From positions 1 to 10,100 of the forward strand of contig JAHIKF010000124.1 of NCBI GenBank assembly GCA_018897875.1: a stretch of DNA of 10,100 bases. The letters are read 5' to 3'. Of the stretch, positions 1 to 6,475 are shown one piece after another. The notes beneath the pieces are model-generated. The model saw only the letters and a program-made list of their open reading frames with translations, made no database searches and was not told the DNA's origin. Numbering within the stretch: position 1 is the stretch's first letter; each line of letters starts with the position of its first letter. This stretch comes from Pseudomonadota bacterium (GTDB lineage: Bacteria > Desulfobacterota > Desulfobaccia > Desulfobaccales > 0-14-0-80-60-11). Both the position numbers and the translations under genes were made by a program.

Positions 1-1
1 G

Positions 2-997
2 GGGCTCTGCGCCGGGGCCGAAATCGGCAAGGAGTCCGCGGAGAAGATTCTGCCCCGGAACACCTGCGCCTTGATCAAATCCTTTGTGGGTTTTAAACTT
101 TCCCGTCTCTGCCCCTACATCGAGTCCTGCGACCTGGTGGTGGGGGAGACCACCTGCGACGGCAAGAAGAAAGCCTACGAAATCTTCGAGGAGTATGCCC
201 CGGTCTATGTCATGGAAATCCCCCAGATGAAGCAGGCCTGCGACCGGGATTTGTGGAAGGCGGAAGTCCGGCGCTTTAAAGAAAGAATCGAAGCGGTTGC
301 CGGCAAAGAGATCACCGCGGCCAGACTAAAAGAGGCCATCAAGCTGGTGAACCGGCGGCGGCAGGTGCTGCAGCGTTTGAATCAACTGCGGGCCGCAGTT
401 CCCACCCCCATCTCCGGGCGGGACGTGCTGCTCATTAACCAGATCAGCTTCTATGACGATCCGGTCCGGTTCACCGCCAAGATCGGCGAGCTGTGCGATG
501 AACTGGAAAAGCGAATCAAGGCCGGAGAAGGCGTGGCACCACCCGAGACTCCGCGGCTCATGCTTTCAGGCTGCCCCATGGCGGTGCCCAACTGGAAGCT
601 TCCCTTTATCGTGGAATCCTCCGGCGCGGTCATCGTGGGCGAAGAATCCTGCATCGGCACCAGGAACATTCGGGACCTGGTGGACGAATCCGGTGACACC
701 CTGGAGGAGATGCTGGACGCCCTGGTGGACCGCTACATGCGCATTGACTGCGCCTGTTTTACGCCTAACCAGGAGCGGCTCCACAATGTTGTTTCCATGG
801 CGAAGGAACTCGAAGTTAAAGGAGTAATCCATTTTGCCCTGAACTTCTGCCAGCCTTACGCCATCGAGGCCTTCAAGGTGGGCCGGGCCCTGGAAGCGGC
901 AGGCATTCCCATGCTCAGCATCGAAACAGATTACAGCATGGAGGACGTGGAGCAGCTCAAAACCCGGGTGGAAGCCTTCCTGGAGATGGTGCGTTGA
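2..997 (+). CDS. 2-hydroxyacyl-CoA dehydratase-like / double-cubane cluster protein (5' partial)
   Basis: The reading frame is open from base 2, so the gene starts left of the window. The TTG at 71 is internal: the codons before it read GLCAGAEIGKESAEK and continue the family pattern. This is the HgdB/YjiM family, whose members bind Fe-S clusters, sometimes an [8Fe-9S] double cubane, and perform difficult ATP-driven reductions after activation by a partner ATPase. Cysteine codons in family-like contexts lie at 8, 65, 110, 128, 155 (GETTCDGKKK), 572 (LSGCPMAVPN), 650 (EESCIGTR), 749 and 755 (DCACF) and 848 (NFCQPY). The end, IETDYS plus a short helix, is typical of the family. The activase lies two genes downstream. 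A second dehydratase-type subunit is not seen, which favours a homodimeric double-cubane protein over a two-subunit dehydratase, but one could lie upstream. The substrate cannot be told. The family call is firm; the subtype is inference. Confidence 0.88.
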   Translation, partial: GLCAGAEIGKESAEKILPRNTCALIKSFVGFKLSRLCPYIESCDLVVGETTCDGKKKAYEIFEEYAPVYVMEIPQMKQACDRDLWKAEVRRFKERIEAVAGKEITAARLKEAIKLVNRRRQVLQRLNQLRAAVPTPISGRDVLLINQISFYDDPVRFTAKIGELCDELEKRIKAGEGVAPPETPRLMLSGCPMAVPNWKLPFIVESSGAVIVGEESCIGTRNIRDLVDESGDTLEEMLDALVDRYMRIDCACFTPNQERLHNVVSMAKELEVKGVIHFALNFCQPYAIEAFKVGRALEAAGIPMLSIETDYSMEDVEQLKTRVEAFLEMVR

Positions 998-1010
998 GGG
1001 GGTTAATGCC

Positions 1011-1247
1011 ATGATCGGTGACAAGGCCCCGGTCATTCCCTTGCACCTTCACCCGGAATTCCAGGATTGGCGCCGGGTGAATAAACTGAAAACCGCGCTG
1101 ATGTCGGAAAGCCTGGCCTATGTCCAGGTGGCCCTGGACAATGCGGCCGGACCTGGCGGAGCCTCGCCCCGGGCGGTAAAAATCCTGGAACGGGCCTGCG
1201 CGCTTTTGGACGAAGCCCGGGATCAGCTGGTGCACGAGTTGTTGTAA
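1011..1247 (+). CDS. 78-residue protein of unknown function between dehydratase-like gene and activase
   Basis: I do not recognise this protein. It is 78 residues, soluble, with no signal peptide, no membrane segment and no cysteine, so it is unlikely to bind a cluster itself. The N-terminal third is rich in Pro and His (PLHLHPEFQDW). The rest looks helical, with a Gly/Pro break near residues 47-51 and an acidic, Leu-rich C-terminal helix. The ATG follows a GAGGGGG ribosome site at about 996-1001, right after the stop of the dehydratase-like gene 13 bases upstream. Its TAA shares a base with the ATG of the activase (TAATG at 1245-1249), so the three genes are almost certainly co-translated. 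Position and coupling suggest an accessory or assembly role for the dehydratase/activase pair; that is inference only. Codon use resembles the neighbours, which supports a real gene. Confidence 0.75.
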   Translation: MIGDKAPVIPLHLHPEFQDWRRVNKLKTALMSESLAYVQVALDNAAGPGGASPRAVKILERACALLDEARDQLVHELL

Positions 1248-2044
1248 TGGGCAAAGAAACCGTGACGGTGAACCATGCCCTGGTGGCGGGCATCGACATC
1301 GGCTCCCGCTCCATTGAGTTGGTGCTGCTCCAGGACGGCCAGATGGTGCACTGGGATCTCCTCCCCACCACCTTCGATCCCCTGGGCCAATGCCGGAGTC
1401 TGCTGGACCGAGTGCGGGCCGCCAGGATTGTGACCACCGGTTACGGCCGGAAGCTCCTGCTGGAACATCTGGATCATCCCGAGATCACCGCGATCACGGA
1501 GATCCAGGCCTACGCCCTGGGGGCCCGGCACCTGTTTCCCGGAGTGCGCACCATCCTGGACATCGGCGGCCAGGACACCAAGGCCATTGCCCTCGCCATG
1601 GACGGCAAGGTGGCCAAGTTCGAAATGAACGACCGCTGCGCCGCAGGCACCGGGAAGTTCCTGGAGTTCATGGCCGTGGCCCTGCAGATGCCCCTGGAGA
1701 AATTCGGCGACTTCGCGTTGCAAGCCGACCGGCGCATCCAGATCAGCAGCATGTGCACCGTGTTTGCAGAGAGTGAGGCCACCAGCCTCATGGCCCGGGG
1801 CGAGAGCCCGGCCAATATAGCCATGGGACTGCACCTGGCCATCGTTTCCCGCACGTTGGCCATGCTGCGCCGGGTAGGGGTGACGCCGCCGGTGCTCTTT
1901 GCCGGCGGCGTGGCCCATAACCCTTGCATCAAATCGCTTTTGGAAGAAAGCCTGGGAGAACCCGTCCTGGTTCCGGCCCAGCCCGACCTGGTGGGCGCCC
2001 TGGGAGCGGCCCTTTATGGACAGAAACTTGTTGCCAGTAAATGA
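1247..2044 (+). CDS. Acyl-CoA dehydratase activase / double-cubane protein reductase (BadF/BadG/HgdC family ATPase)
   Basis: This 265-residue ASKHA-fold ATPase is the usual size for HgdC/YjiL activators. In that family a homodimer carries one [4Fe-4S] cluster at its interface and uses ATP hydrolysis to fire a low-potential electron into the dehydratase-type partner. The N-terminal phosphate loop GIDIGSRSIE is at residues 15-24 and the second motif, DIGGQDTKAI, starts near 105. The two cluster cysteines are Cys131 in NDRCAAGTGKF and Cys170 in SSMCTVFAESE. The adenosine-site motif AGGVAHN starts near 219, and a closing GALGAALYG is present. All expected motifs are intact. The start overlaps the upstream stop by one base (TAATG), showing translational coupling to the 78-residue gene and functional coupling to the dehydratase-like protein. 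The electron donor, normally a ferredoxin or flavodoxin, is not in the window. Confidence 0.93.
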   Translation: MGKETVTVNHALVAGIDIGSRSIELVLLQDGQMVHWDLLPTTFDPLGQCRSLLDRVRAARIVTTGYGRKLLLEHLDHPEITAITEIQAYALGARHLFPGVRTILDIGGQDTKAIALAMDGKVAKFEMNDRCAAGTGKFLEFMAVALQMPLEKFGDFALQADRRIQISSMCTVFAESEATSLMARGESPANIAMGLHLAIVSRTLAMLRRVGVTPPVLFAGGVAHNPCIKSLLEESLGEPVLVPAQPDLVGALGAALYGQKLVASK

Positions 2045-2138
2045 TAGTTGCTTTTTGAGGAAAATAGCCGATGTCCCGGTGAAACCTGGCCGCCGGCACT
2101 TTGCCTGACGAGGGTGGCGTATAAGATGGCCACAGGTT

Positions 2139-2146
2139 GGAGGTGA
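2139..2146 (+). promoter_or_regulatory. Strong Shine-Dalgarno site deciding the TIM-barrel start
   Basis: GGAGGTGA lies 8 bases before the ATG at 2155. It overlaps the codons that an upstream TTG (2137) would use, so the shorter protein is preferred. Confidence 0.8.
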
Positions 2147-2154
2147 GATTACCC

Positions 2155-2943
2155 ATGGGACAGCCGGTGTTGGCATGCTGCAATTTTCTCCCTGACGGGC
2201 AACTGCGCGACTTCGCTCTAGAGCACGGTTTTGGCGGGGTGGATTGGACCTTCAATCTAAAGAATTTCCCGGAAACTCCTGCCGCCGAAAGCGCTCTGGC
2301 CCTGGCGATTACCTGGTTACACCCCCTGAAGCTCCGGTATCATTGCGCCTTTGAGCGCAGGGATCTCGGTGCCGAAGACCCAGAAGAAACCGGGCGGACC
2401 ATGCAGTTGTTTCAGAAGGTATGCCACCTGGTGGCCAAGCTGGGAGGACGCTCTATTACCATTCACGTTGGCGGCTTGGGCCGGGAATCGGCCTTCGACC
2501 TATGCTGGCAGAAGACCCTAGCCGGACTGACTAAGTTGGTCCACATGGCCAACAAGTTAGGCATCAAACTCTGTATTGAGAACCTGGCCTGGGGCTGGAC
2601 CAGCAGGCCGGACCTGTTTGAAAAACTCATCCGTCTTTCCGGCGCGTGGGCTACCCTGGACGTGGGTCATGCCCGGGTGAGCCCCGCCGTCCGAAGTGGC
2701 CTTTTTCGGGTGAAGGATTTTGTGGCGCCCCACCCGGAGCGTTTTATCAACGCTCATATTTATCACGAAGAGACCGAGGATGGACATATGCCCCCCCAAT
2801 CCTTGACCTACTTGCAAGACCGCCTTGATCTCATCGTGCGCCTGCCCAATTGCAACTGGTGGGTACTGGAACTACGGGAGGAGGGGGCACTTTTTACTAC
2901 ACTCCAGGTGGTGGAGGAATTCCTTTTAGCGCAGGGTAAATAA
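2155..2943 (+). CDS. Xylose isomerase-like TIM barrel protein (sugar phosphate isomerase / AP endonuclease 2 family)
   Basis: The ATG at 2155 is chosen over an in-frame TTG at 2137 because a near-perfect ribosome site, GGAGGTGA at 2139-2146, sits 8 bases before it. This gives 262 residues. The sequence fits the PF01261 TIM barrel, whose members bind divalent metals and act as sugar isomerases/epimerases or endonuclease IV-like enzymes. Candidate metal ligands fall at strand ends in the expected order: His104 (ITIHVGG), Glu142 (CIENLAWG), Asp169 and His172 (LDVGHAR), His201 and His204 (NAHIYHEE) and Glu239 (VLELREEG). Substrate cannot be assigned; the two adjacent cysteines at residues 8-9 are unusual but may mean nothing. 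It lies 110 bases after the activase and 45 bases before the yedE-like gene, so it may be the first gene of the selenium operon. There is no signal peptide, so it is presumably cytosolic. Confidence 0.85.
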   Translation: MGQPVLACCNFLPDGQLRDFALEHGFGGVDWTFNLKNFPETPAAESALALAITWLHPLKLRYHCAFERRDLGAEDPEETGRTMQLFQKVCHLVAKLGGRSITIHVGGLGRESAFDLCWQKTLAGLTKLVHMANKLGIKLCIENLAWGWTSRPDLFEKLIRLSGAWATLDVGHARVSPAVRSGLFRVKDFVAPHPERFINAHIYHEETEDGHMPPQSLTYLQDRLDLIVRLPNCNWWVLELREEGALFTTLQVVEEFLLAQGK

Positions 2944-2988
2944 GCAGTGACGGAACCACAGGAAAAAATACTAAGAAGGAGCGATAAT

Positions 2989-4083
2989 ATGTCTTCCATA
3001 AGAGAATTCTTTGCCTCTCGCGTTGGAATTATCAGCGTGGGCGCCTTTATCGGGGTCTTTGCCGCCTTGCTGCAGAAGTGGGGCAACCCGGGAAACATGG
3101 GCATCTGCGTGGCCTGTTTTGACCGGGACATCGCCGGCGCCATCGGATGGCATCGGGCTGCGGTGGTGCAATACCTGCGGCCGGAAATCCTGGGGTTTGT
3201 ACTGGGGGCGATGGTGGCCGCCTTTGCCTTCAAGGAATTCCGTCCCCGGGCCGGGTCCGCCCCCATTGTCAGATTTGTGCTGGGCATGCTGGCCATGATC
3301 GGCGCCCTGGTCTTTCTGGGCTGTCCCTGGCGGGCTTTGCTCCGCCTGGCTGGTGGCGACGGCAATGCCATTTTCGGACTCCTGGGACTGGTGGCCGGCA
3401 TCTGGATAGGCACCCTGTTCTTCAAAAGGGGATATAACCTGGGACGGACGCAATCCACCTATGCTTCGGTGGGCTGGCTTTTTCCTCTCATTATTTTGGG
3501 CCTGTTGGCCCTGAGGCTGATTTTCCCCCAGATCCCTGACAAAGACCTCAGTGGCATTCTCTTTTACAGTGTAAAAGGTCCCGGCTCCCAACACGCCGCC
3601 CTGGCCGTCTCCCTGGCCGTGGGCCTGGCCGTCGGGCTCGTGGCTCAGCGCAGTCGCTTCTGCACTATGGGGGCCTTGCGCGACCTGATTCTTTTCCGCC
3701 AGATTCATCTGTTTTCCGGAATGCTGGCGTTGTTGATTGCCGCCTTTCTTACCAACCTGCTCCTGAGTCAGTTTAAGCCGGGCTTCGCCAACCAACCGGT
3801 GGCGCACACTATGGAGATATGGAATTTCATGGGCATGTTGGTGGCGGGCCTAGCCTTCGCCCTGGCGGGCGGTTGCCCGGGACGGCAACTCTTCATGGCC
3901 GGGGAAGGCGACGGTGACGCCGCGGTGTTCGTCCTGGGTATGATTGCCGGGGCGGCAGTATCCCATAACTTCGGACTGGCCAGTTCCCCCCAGGGAGTGG
4001 GTCCTTACGGAATCACCGCGGTCTTTGTCAGCCTCGCCGTGCTGCTGTTTATCGGCTTCACCATGAGACAAAAAACTGCCTAA
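2989..4083 (+). CDS. yedE: YedE/YeeE-family membrane protein, probable selenium (or sulfur) transporter
   Basis: The ATG at 2989 follows AGAAGGAG (2974-2981) and is preferred to the GTG at 2947, giving 364 residues. The protein is strongly hydrophobic throughout, with about ten predicted membrane segments. It carries the conserved cysteine sites of the YeeE/YedE family: Cys40 and Cys43 (MGICVACF), Cys112 (FLGCPWRALL), Cys225 (RSRFCTMGALRD) and Cys296 (GGCPGRQLFMAGEGDGD). The protein is an internal duplication. Cys112 and Cys296 lie 184 residues apart in matching contexts, each followed by a Gly/Asp-rich stretch and a hydrophobic helix; Cys40 and Cys225 lie 185 apart. In characterised relatives such cysteines pass thiosulfate through the membrane. 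The YedE branch is associated with selenium metabolism and usually sits next to a TusA/SirA-type gene, as here 13 bases downstream. Neighbouring selD supports selenium as the cargo; transport itself is inferred. Confidence 0.87.
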   Translation: MSSIREFFASRVGIISVGAFIGVFAALLQKWGNPGNMGICVACFDRDIAGAIGWHRAAVVQYLRPEILGFVLGAMVAAFAFKEFRPRAGSAPIVRFVLGMLAMIGALVFLGCPWRALLRLAGGDGNAIFGLLGLVAGIWIGTLFFKRGYNLGRTQSTYASVGWLFPLIILGLLALRLIFPQIPDKDLSGILFYSVKGPGSQHAALAVSLAVGLAVGLVAQRSRFCTMGALRDLILFRQIHLFSGMLALLIAAFLTNLLLSQFKPGFANQPVAHTMEIWNFMGMLVAGLAFALAGGCPGRQLFMAGEGDGDAAVFVLGMIAGAAVSHNFGLASSPQGVGPYGITAVFVSLAVLLFIGFTMRQKTA

Positions 4084-4096
4084 GGAGAGACGAGCC

Positions 4097-4315
4097 ATGA
4101 GTGACCTCATTGATGCCAGAGGGCTATCCTGCCCCCAGCCTGTACTCATTACCCTGGAAAAACTCAAGTCTTTAGACCAGGGGGAGCTGGTGGTTTTGCT
4201 GGATACGGACACCTCCAAGGAGAACGTCATCCGGGCTGCCAGCAGCCTGGGTTGGCAGGTCAAAGATGTTGCCGCCACAGGGGTGGAATATAGGCTTATC
4301 CTGGAAAAGGCTTAA
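4097..4315 (+). CDS. TusA/SirA/YedF-family sulfur (or selenium) carrier protein
   Basis: This 72-residue protein is a single TusA domain of the usual length. The signature DARGLSCPQPVL spans residues 6-17, with Cys12 in the CPxP motif as the persulfide (or perselenide) carrying residue. The remainder follows the family's beta-alpha-beta-alpha-beta-beta pattern. TusA proteins relay sulfur from cysteine desulfurases to acceptors, and the YedE-linked relatives are thought to serve selenium. The ATG follows GGAG at 4084-4087, which begins right after the yedE stop, so the pair is surely co-transcribed. Known YedF proteins carry an added DsrE-like C-terminal domain; that domain is absent here and does not appear elsewhere in the window. 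Given selD and a DUF3343 gene downstream, delivery of Se from YedE to SelD is a reasonable inference, not something the sequence proves. Confidence 0.9.
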   Translation: MSDLIDARGLSCPQPVLITLEKLKSLDQGELVVLLDTDTSKENVIRAASSLGWQVKDVAATGVEYRLILEKA

Positions 4316-4380
4316 ATGCCGTCCCTTGCAAAAGCTGGAACGCGGACTTCTGGTTTGGGGAAATCACAGCAGACCTGGGC

Positions 4381-4436
4381 CACTCAACTGAAAGAGTGTC
4401 TGGGCCGGCGAGACAGATATGGTTATCTTCCGGGCC
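4381..4436 (+). other. Two adjacent stem-loops in the 180-base gap before the phosphoglycerate mutase-like gene
   Basis: The 4316-4495 gap is the longest inside the operon. It holds a 5-bp hairpin, CACTC at 4381-4385 with GAGTG at 4394-4398. A second structure follows, with AGATA (4415-4419) pairing to TATCT (4424-4428) around a TGGT loop, flanked by GGCCGG (4403-4408) and CCGGGCC (4430-4436), which can pair with one bulge. GGGCC occurs three times. No run of T follows, so it is not a standard terminator. It may be an RNA processing or attenuation site, or chance. Confidence 0.3.
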
Positions 4437-4495
4437 TTCTGTAACGGTTGATAATTGATGATATTTTTCCCAAGAATCCATAAGGTGGACCACTT

Positions 4496-5797
4496 ATGAG
4501 ATGCATTCTCCTCATACTGGACGGCCTGGGAGACCGGGGCCACGCCACTTTGGACGGCCAAACGCCTCTGCAGGCAGCCAGCACTCCTAACCTGGACCGC
4601 CTGGCGGCCTTGGGTATGACCGGCCTTTACCACGCCTGGCTCCAGGGGATGGCCTTGCCCAGTGAAATCGCCCACTTCCTGCTGTTCGGCTATGATTTCT
4701 CTGAATTTCCTGGCCGGGGCTATATCGAGGCCCTGGGAGAAAATATTCCCTTGGGCAACCAGGATGTGGCCCTCCTCGGCAGAATCTTTTCAGTTAAGAA
4801 GAAAAAAGACGAGCTGGTGTTGGAGGTGGAGGACCCCAAGGTTGATCAAGCAACCTGTCTGGAGCTGCAAGGGGCCATTCAAACCTTTCACTGGGAGGGG
4901 GTGGATGTCAGGTTTGTGCCCACTGGCGGCATCAGGGGCATCGTGATTGCCAAGGGGGACGTATCCCCTGAGATCACCGATTCCAACCCCATTTACGAGG
5001 GGCGTCCACTCATGGAAGTCTTGCCCTGGGAAAAGGCGCAAGACGGTGAAAAAGCCGGGCGCACAACCATGGCCCTGAACCGCTATACTATCTGGAGCTA
5101 TCAACAACTATCCCGGCACCCGCTCAATAAAGCGAGAGTGCGGCAGGGCCTGGCCCCTTTGAATGCGGTGGGTATGCAGCGGGCCGGGCAAAACCGACCG
5201 GTGATGCCCTTTGGGGAAAAGTGGGGACTTAAGGCCCTGGCCATTGCTGCCGGCCCCATCTACCGGGGTTTGAGCCAATACCTGGGCATGGAGATCGTGC
5301 CAGTCAAAGACACGGACCGGCCTGAGGTTGATCTTCGGGAACGGTTGGAACTGGCCCACAAGGCCAAGGACCATGACTTCATATATGTACACACCAAGGC
5401 CCCCGATGAGGCGGCCCACACCAAGAACCCCCTTATCAAACGGGACGTCATCACCGCCTTGGACCAGGCCCTGGGTTTCGCCATTAAGGAGATCATTACC
5501 GATCCCGAAACTCTCCTGGTGATCACTGCCGACCATTCCACCAACAGTGACGGGAAAATGATCCATTCGGGGGAAACGGTGCCTCTGATGATGGTAGGGA
5601 AATACACCCGGCGGGACCACGTGACGCAGTTTCATGAAGTCAGCTGCGCCCAAGGGGCTCTGGGCCTGGTCCGGGGCGGGGAATTGATGTGGCTGATCTT
5701 GAATTTCCTGGACCGGGGAAAACTCTGCGGCCTGATGGACAGCCCCCAGGATCAACCCTTCTTTCCCGGGAACTTTAAACCCCTAAAGATCAGGTGA
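4496..5797 (+). CDS. Archaeal-type cofactor-independent phosphoglycerate mutase-like protein (alkaline phosphatase superfamily)
   Basis: This 433-residue protein matches the ApgM branch of the metal-dependent alkaline phosphatase superfamily, which interconverts 2- and 3-phosphoglycerate through a phosphoserine intermediate. Metal-site Asp9 is in LILDGLGDR, followed by TPLQAASTPNLDRLA (residues 23-37). The likely nucleophile is Ser56 in ALPSEIAHFLLFGYD. The C-terminal metal residues are in VHTKAPDEAAHTKNP and ITADHSTNSDG, followed by a His in IHSGETVPLMM. The central insert is that of the ApgM phosphotransferase domain. ATG at 4496 follows AAGGTGG. It is slightly longer than the roughly 400 residues usual for ApgM, and its Ser and metal motifs differ in detail from archaeal forms, so a related phosphomutase or phosphatase activity is possible. 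It lies between tusA and the nucleotidyltransferase gene within the selenium operon; why is unclear. Confidence 0.82.
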   Translation: MRCILLILDGLGDRGHATLDGQTPLQAASTPNLDRLAALGMTGLYHAWLQGMALPSEIAHFLLFGYDFSEFPGRGYIEALGENIPLGNQDVALLGRIFSVKKKKDELVLEVEDPKVDQATCLELQGAIQTFHWEGVDVRFVPTGGIRGIVIAKGDVSPEITDSNPIYEGRPLMEVLPWEKAQDGEKAGRTTMALNRYTIWSYQQLSRHPLNKARVRQGLAPLNAVGMQRAGQNRPVMPFGEKWGLKALAIAAGPIYRGLSQYLGMEIVPVKDTDRPEVDLRERLELAHKAKDHDFIYVHTKAPDEAAHTKNPLIKRDVITALDQALGFAIKEIITDPETLLVITADHSTNSDGKMIHSGETVPLMMVGKYTRRDHVTQFHEVSCAQGALGLVRGGELMWLILNFLDRGKLCGLMDSPQDQPFFPGNFKPLKIR

Positions 5798-5832
5798 AAC
5801 GGTCACGTTTGCCCCATAAGGAGAACGCCATC

Positions 5833-6387
5833 ATGAGTGAAATTGGGGTGGCTCACGGACGATTTCAGCTCTTTCATTTGGACCACTTGAAATATGTGCT
5901 GGCTGCCAAGGAGCGCTGCCGCCATCTGGTGGTGGCCATTACCAACCCAGACCCAACCCTGACCAAGTTTGACCCGGCGGACCCGCACCGGAGTGCGGAG
6001 GTGGATAATCCGCTGACGTTTTACGAACGCTACGTCATGATCAGGGAAACTCTCCTGGCCCAGGGACTTGAATTCCGGGAATTTTCCGTGGTGCCGCTCC
6101 CCATAAATTTCCCTGAACTCTATCGGTATTACGTTCCCATGGATGCCACTTTTTTCCTGACCATTTATGATGAGTGGGGAGAACGGAAACTCCACCTGTT
6201 CGAGTCCTTGGGCCTGAAAGTGGAGATCCTCTGGCGCCGGCCTAAATCAGAAAAAGGCCTGAGAGCCAGCGCCATCCGCCGGATGATGGGCTTGGGCCAA
6301 CCCTGGGAGCCCCTGGTGCCGGCGGCGGTGGAGCGCCTGGTGAGGGAAATGGACCTTCTGCAACGGTTAAAAACCATGGAAGGTTGA
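5833..6387 (+). CDS. HxxH nucleotidyltransferase, nicotinamide/nicotinate-nucleotide adenylyltransferase-like
   Basis: ATG at 5833 has an AAGGAGA site at 5818-5824, so it is preferred to an in-frame start at 5794 that overlaps the upstream stop. The product is 184 residues. The N-terminus has the nucleotidyltransferase phosphate-binding motif HGRFQLFHLDH (residues 8-18), with the two catalytic histidines at 15 and 18. Near the C-terminus, KGLRASAIRRMM (residues 141-152) matches the ISxTxxR-type motif that grips the nucleotide. This layout resembles archaeal NMN adenylyltransferases, which join AMP from ATP to NMN to make NAD; some relatives use CTP or other substrates. The middle part, with several Pro and Tyr and the stretch VPLPINFPELYRYY, is also NMNAT-like. 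It is 35 bases after the phosphoglycerate mutase-like gene and 88 before selD. A possible NAD link exists to the hydrate-dehydratase-like gene at 8134. Substrate is not proven. Confidence 0.8.
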   Translation: MSEIGVAHGRFQLFHLDHLKYVLAAKERCRHLVVAITNPDPTLTKFDPADPHRSAEVDNPLTFYERYVMIRETLLAQGLEFREFSVVPLPINFPELYRYYVPMDATFFLTIYDEWGERKLHLFESLGLKVEILWRRPKSEKGLRASAIRRMMGLGQPWEPLVPAAVERLVREMDLLQRLKTMEG

Positions 6388-6475
6388 ATGGTAGTGACAG
6401 ACGCCGGTCATAAGCAGTATGAGGCTTTGGCCGCAGGGTCTCGCAATTTGGTAACAACTTTCAGAGGAGTAGGCT

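Noticed and set aside
1510..1932. Long - strand frames opposite the activase and other genes
   Set aside because: They are antisense shadows of GC-rich coding sequence, with no ribosome sites or recognisable motifs.
2045..2154. Possible riboswitch or terminator between activase and TIM-barrel genes
   Set aside because: Some short GC-rich inverted matches exist, but I could not fit a known riboswitch consensus or a stem followed by a T-run.
2947..2988. GTG at 2947 as the yedE start
   Set aside because: The ATG at 2989 has AGAAGGAG at good spacing, and the added 14 residues are charged and not family-like.
4448..4477. Possible promoter TTGATA / AAGAAT before the mutase-like gene
   Set aside because: The -10 box is weak and transcription would start inside or after the ribosome site at about 4481.
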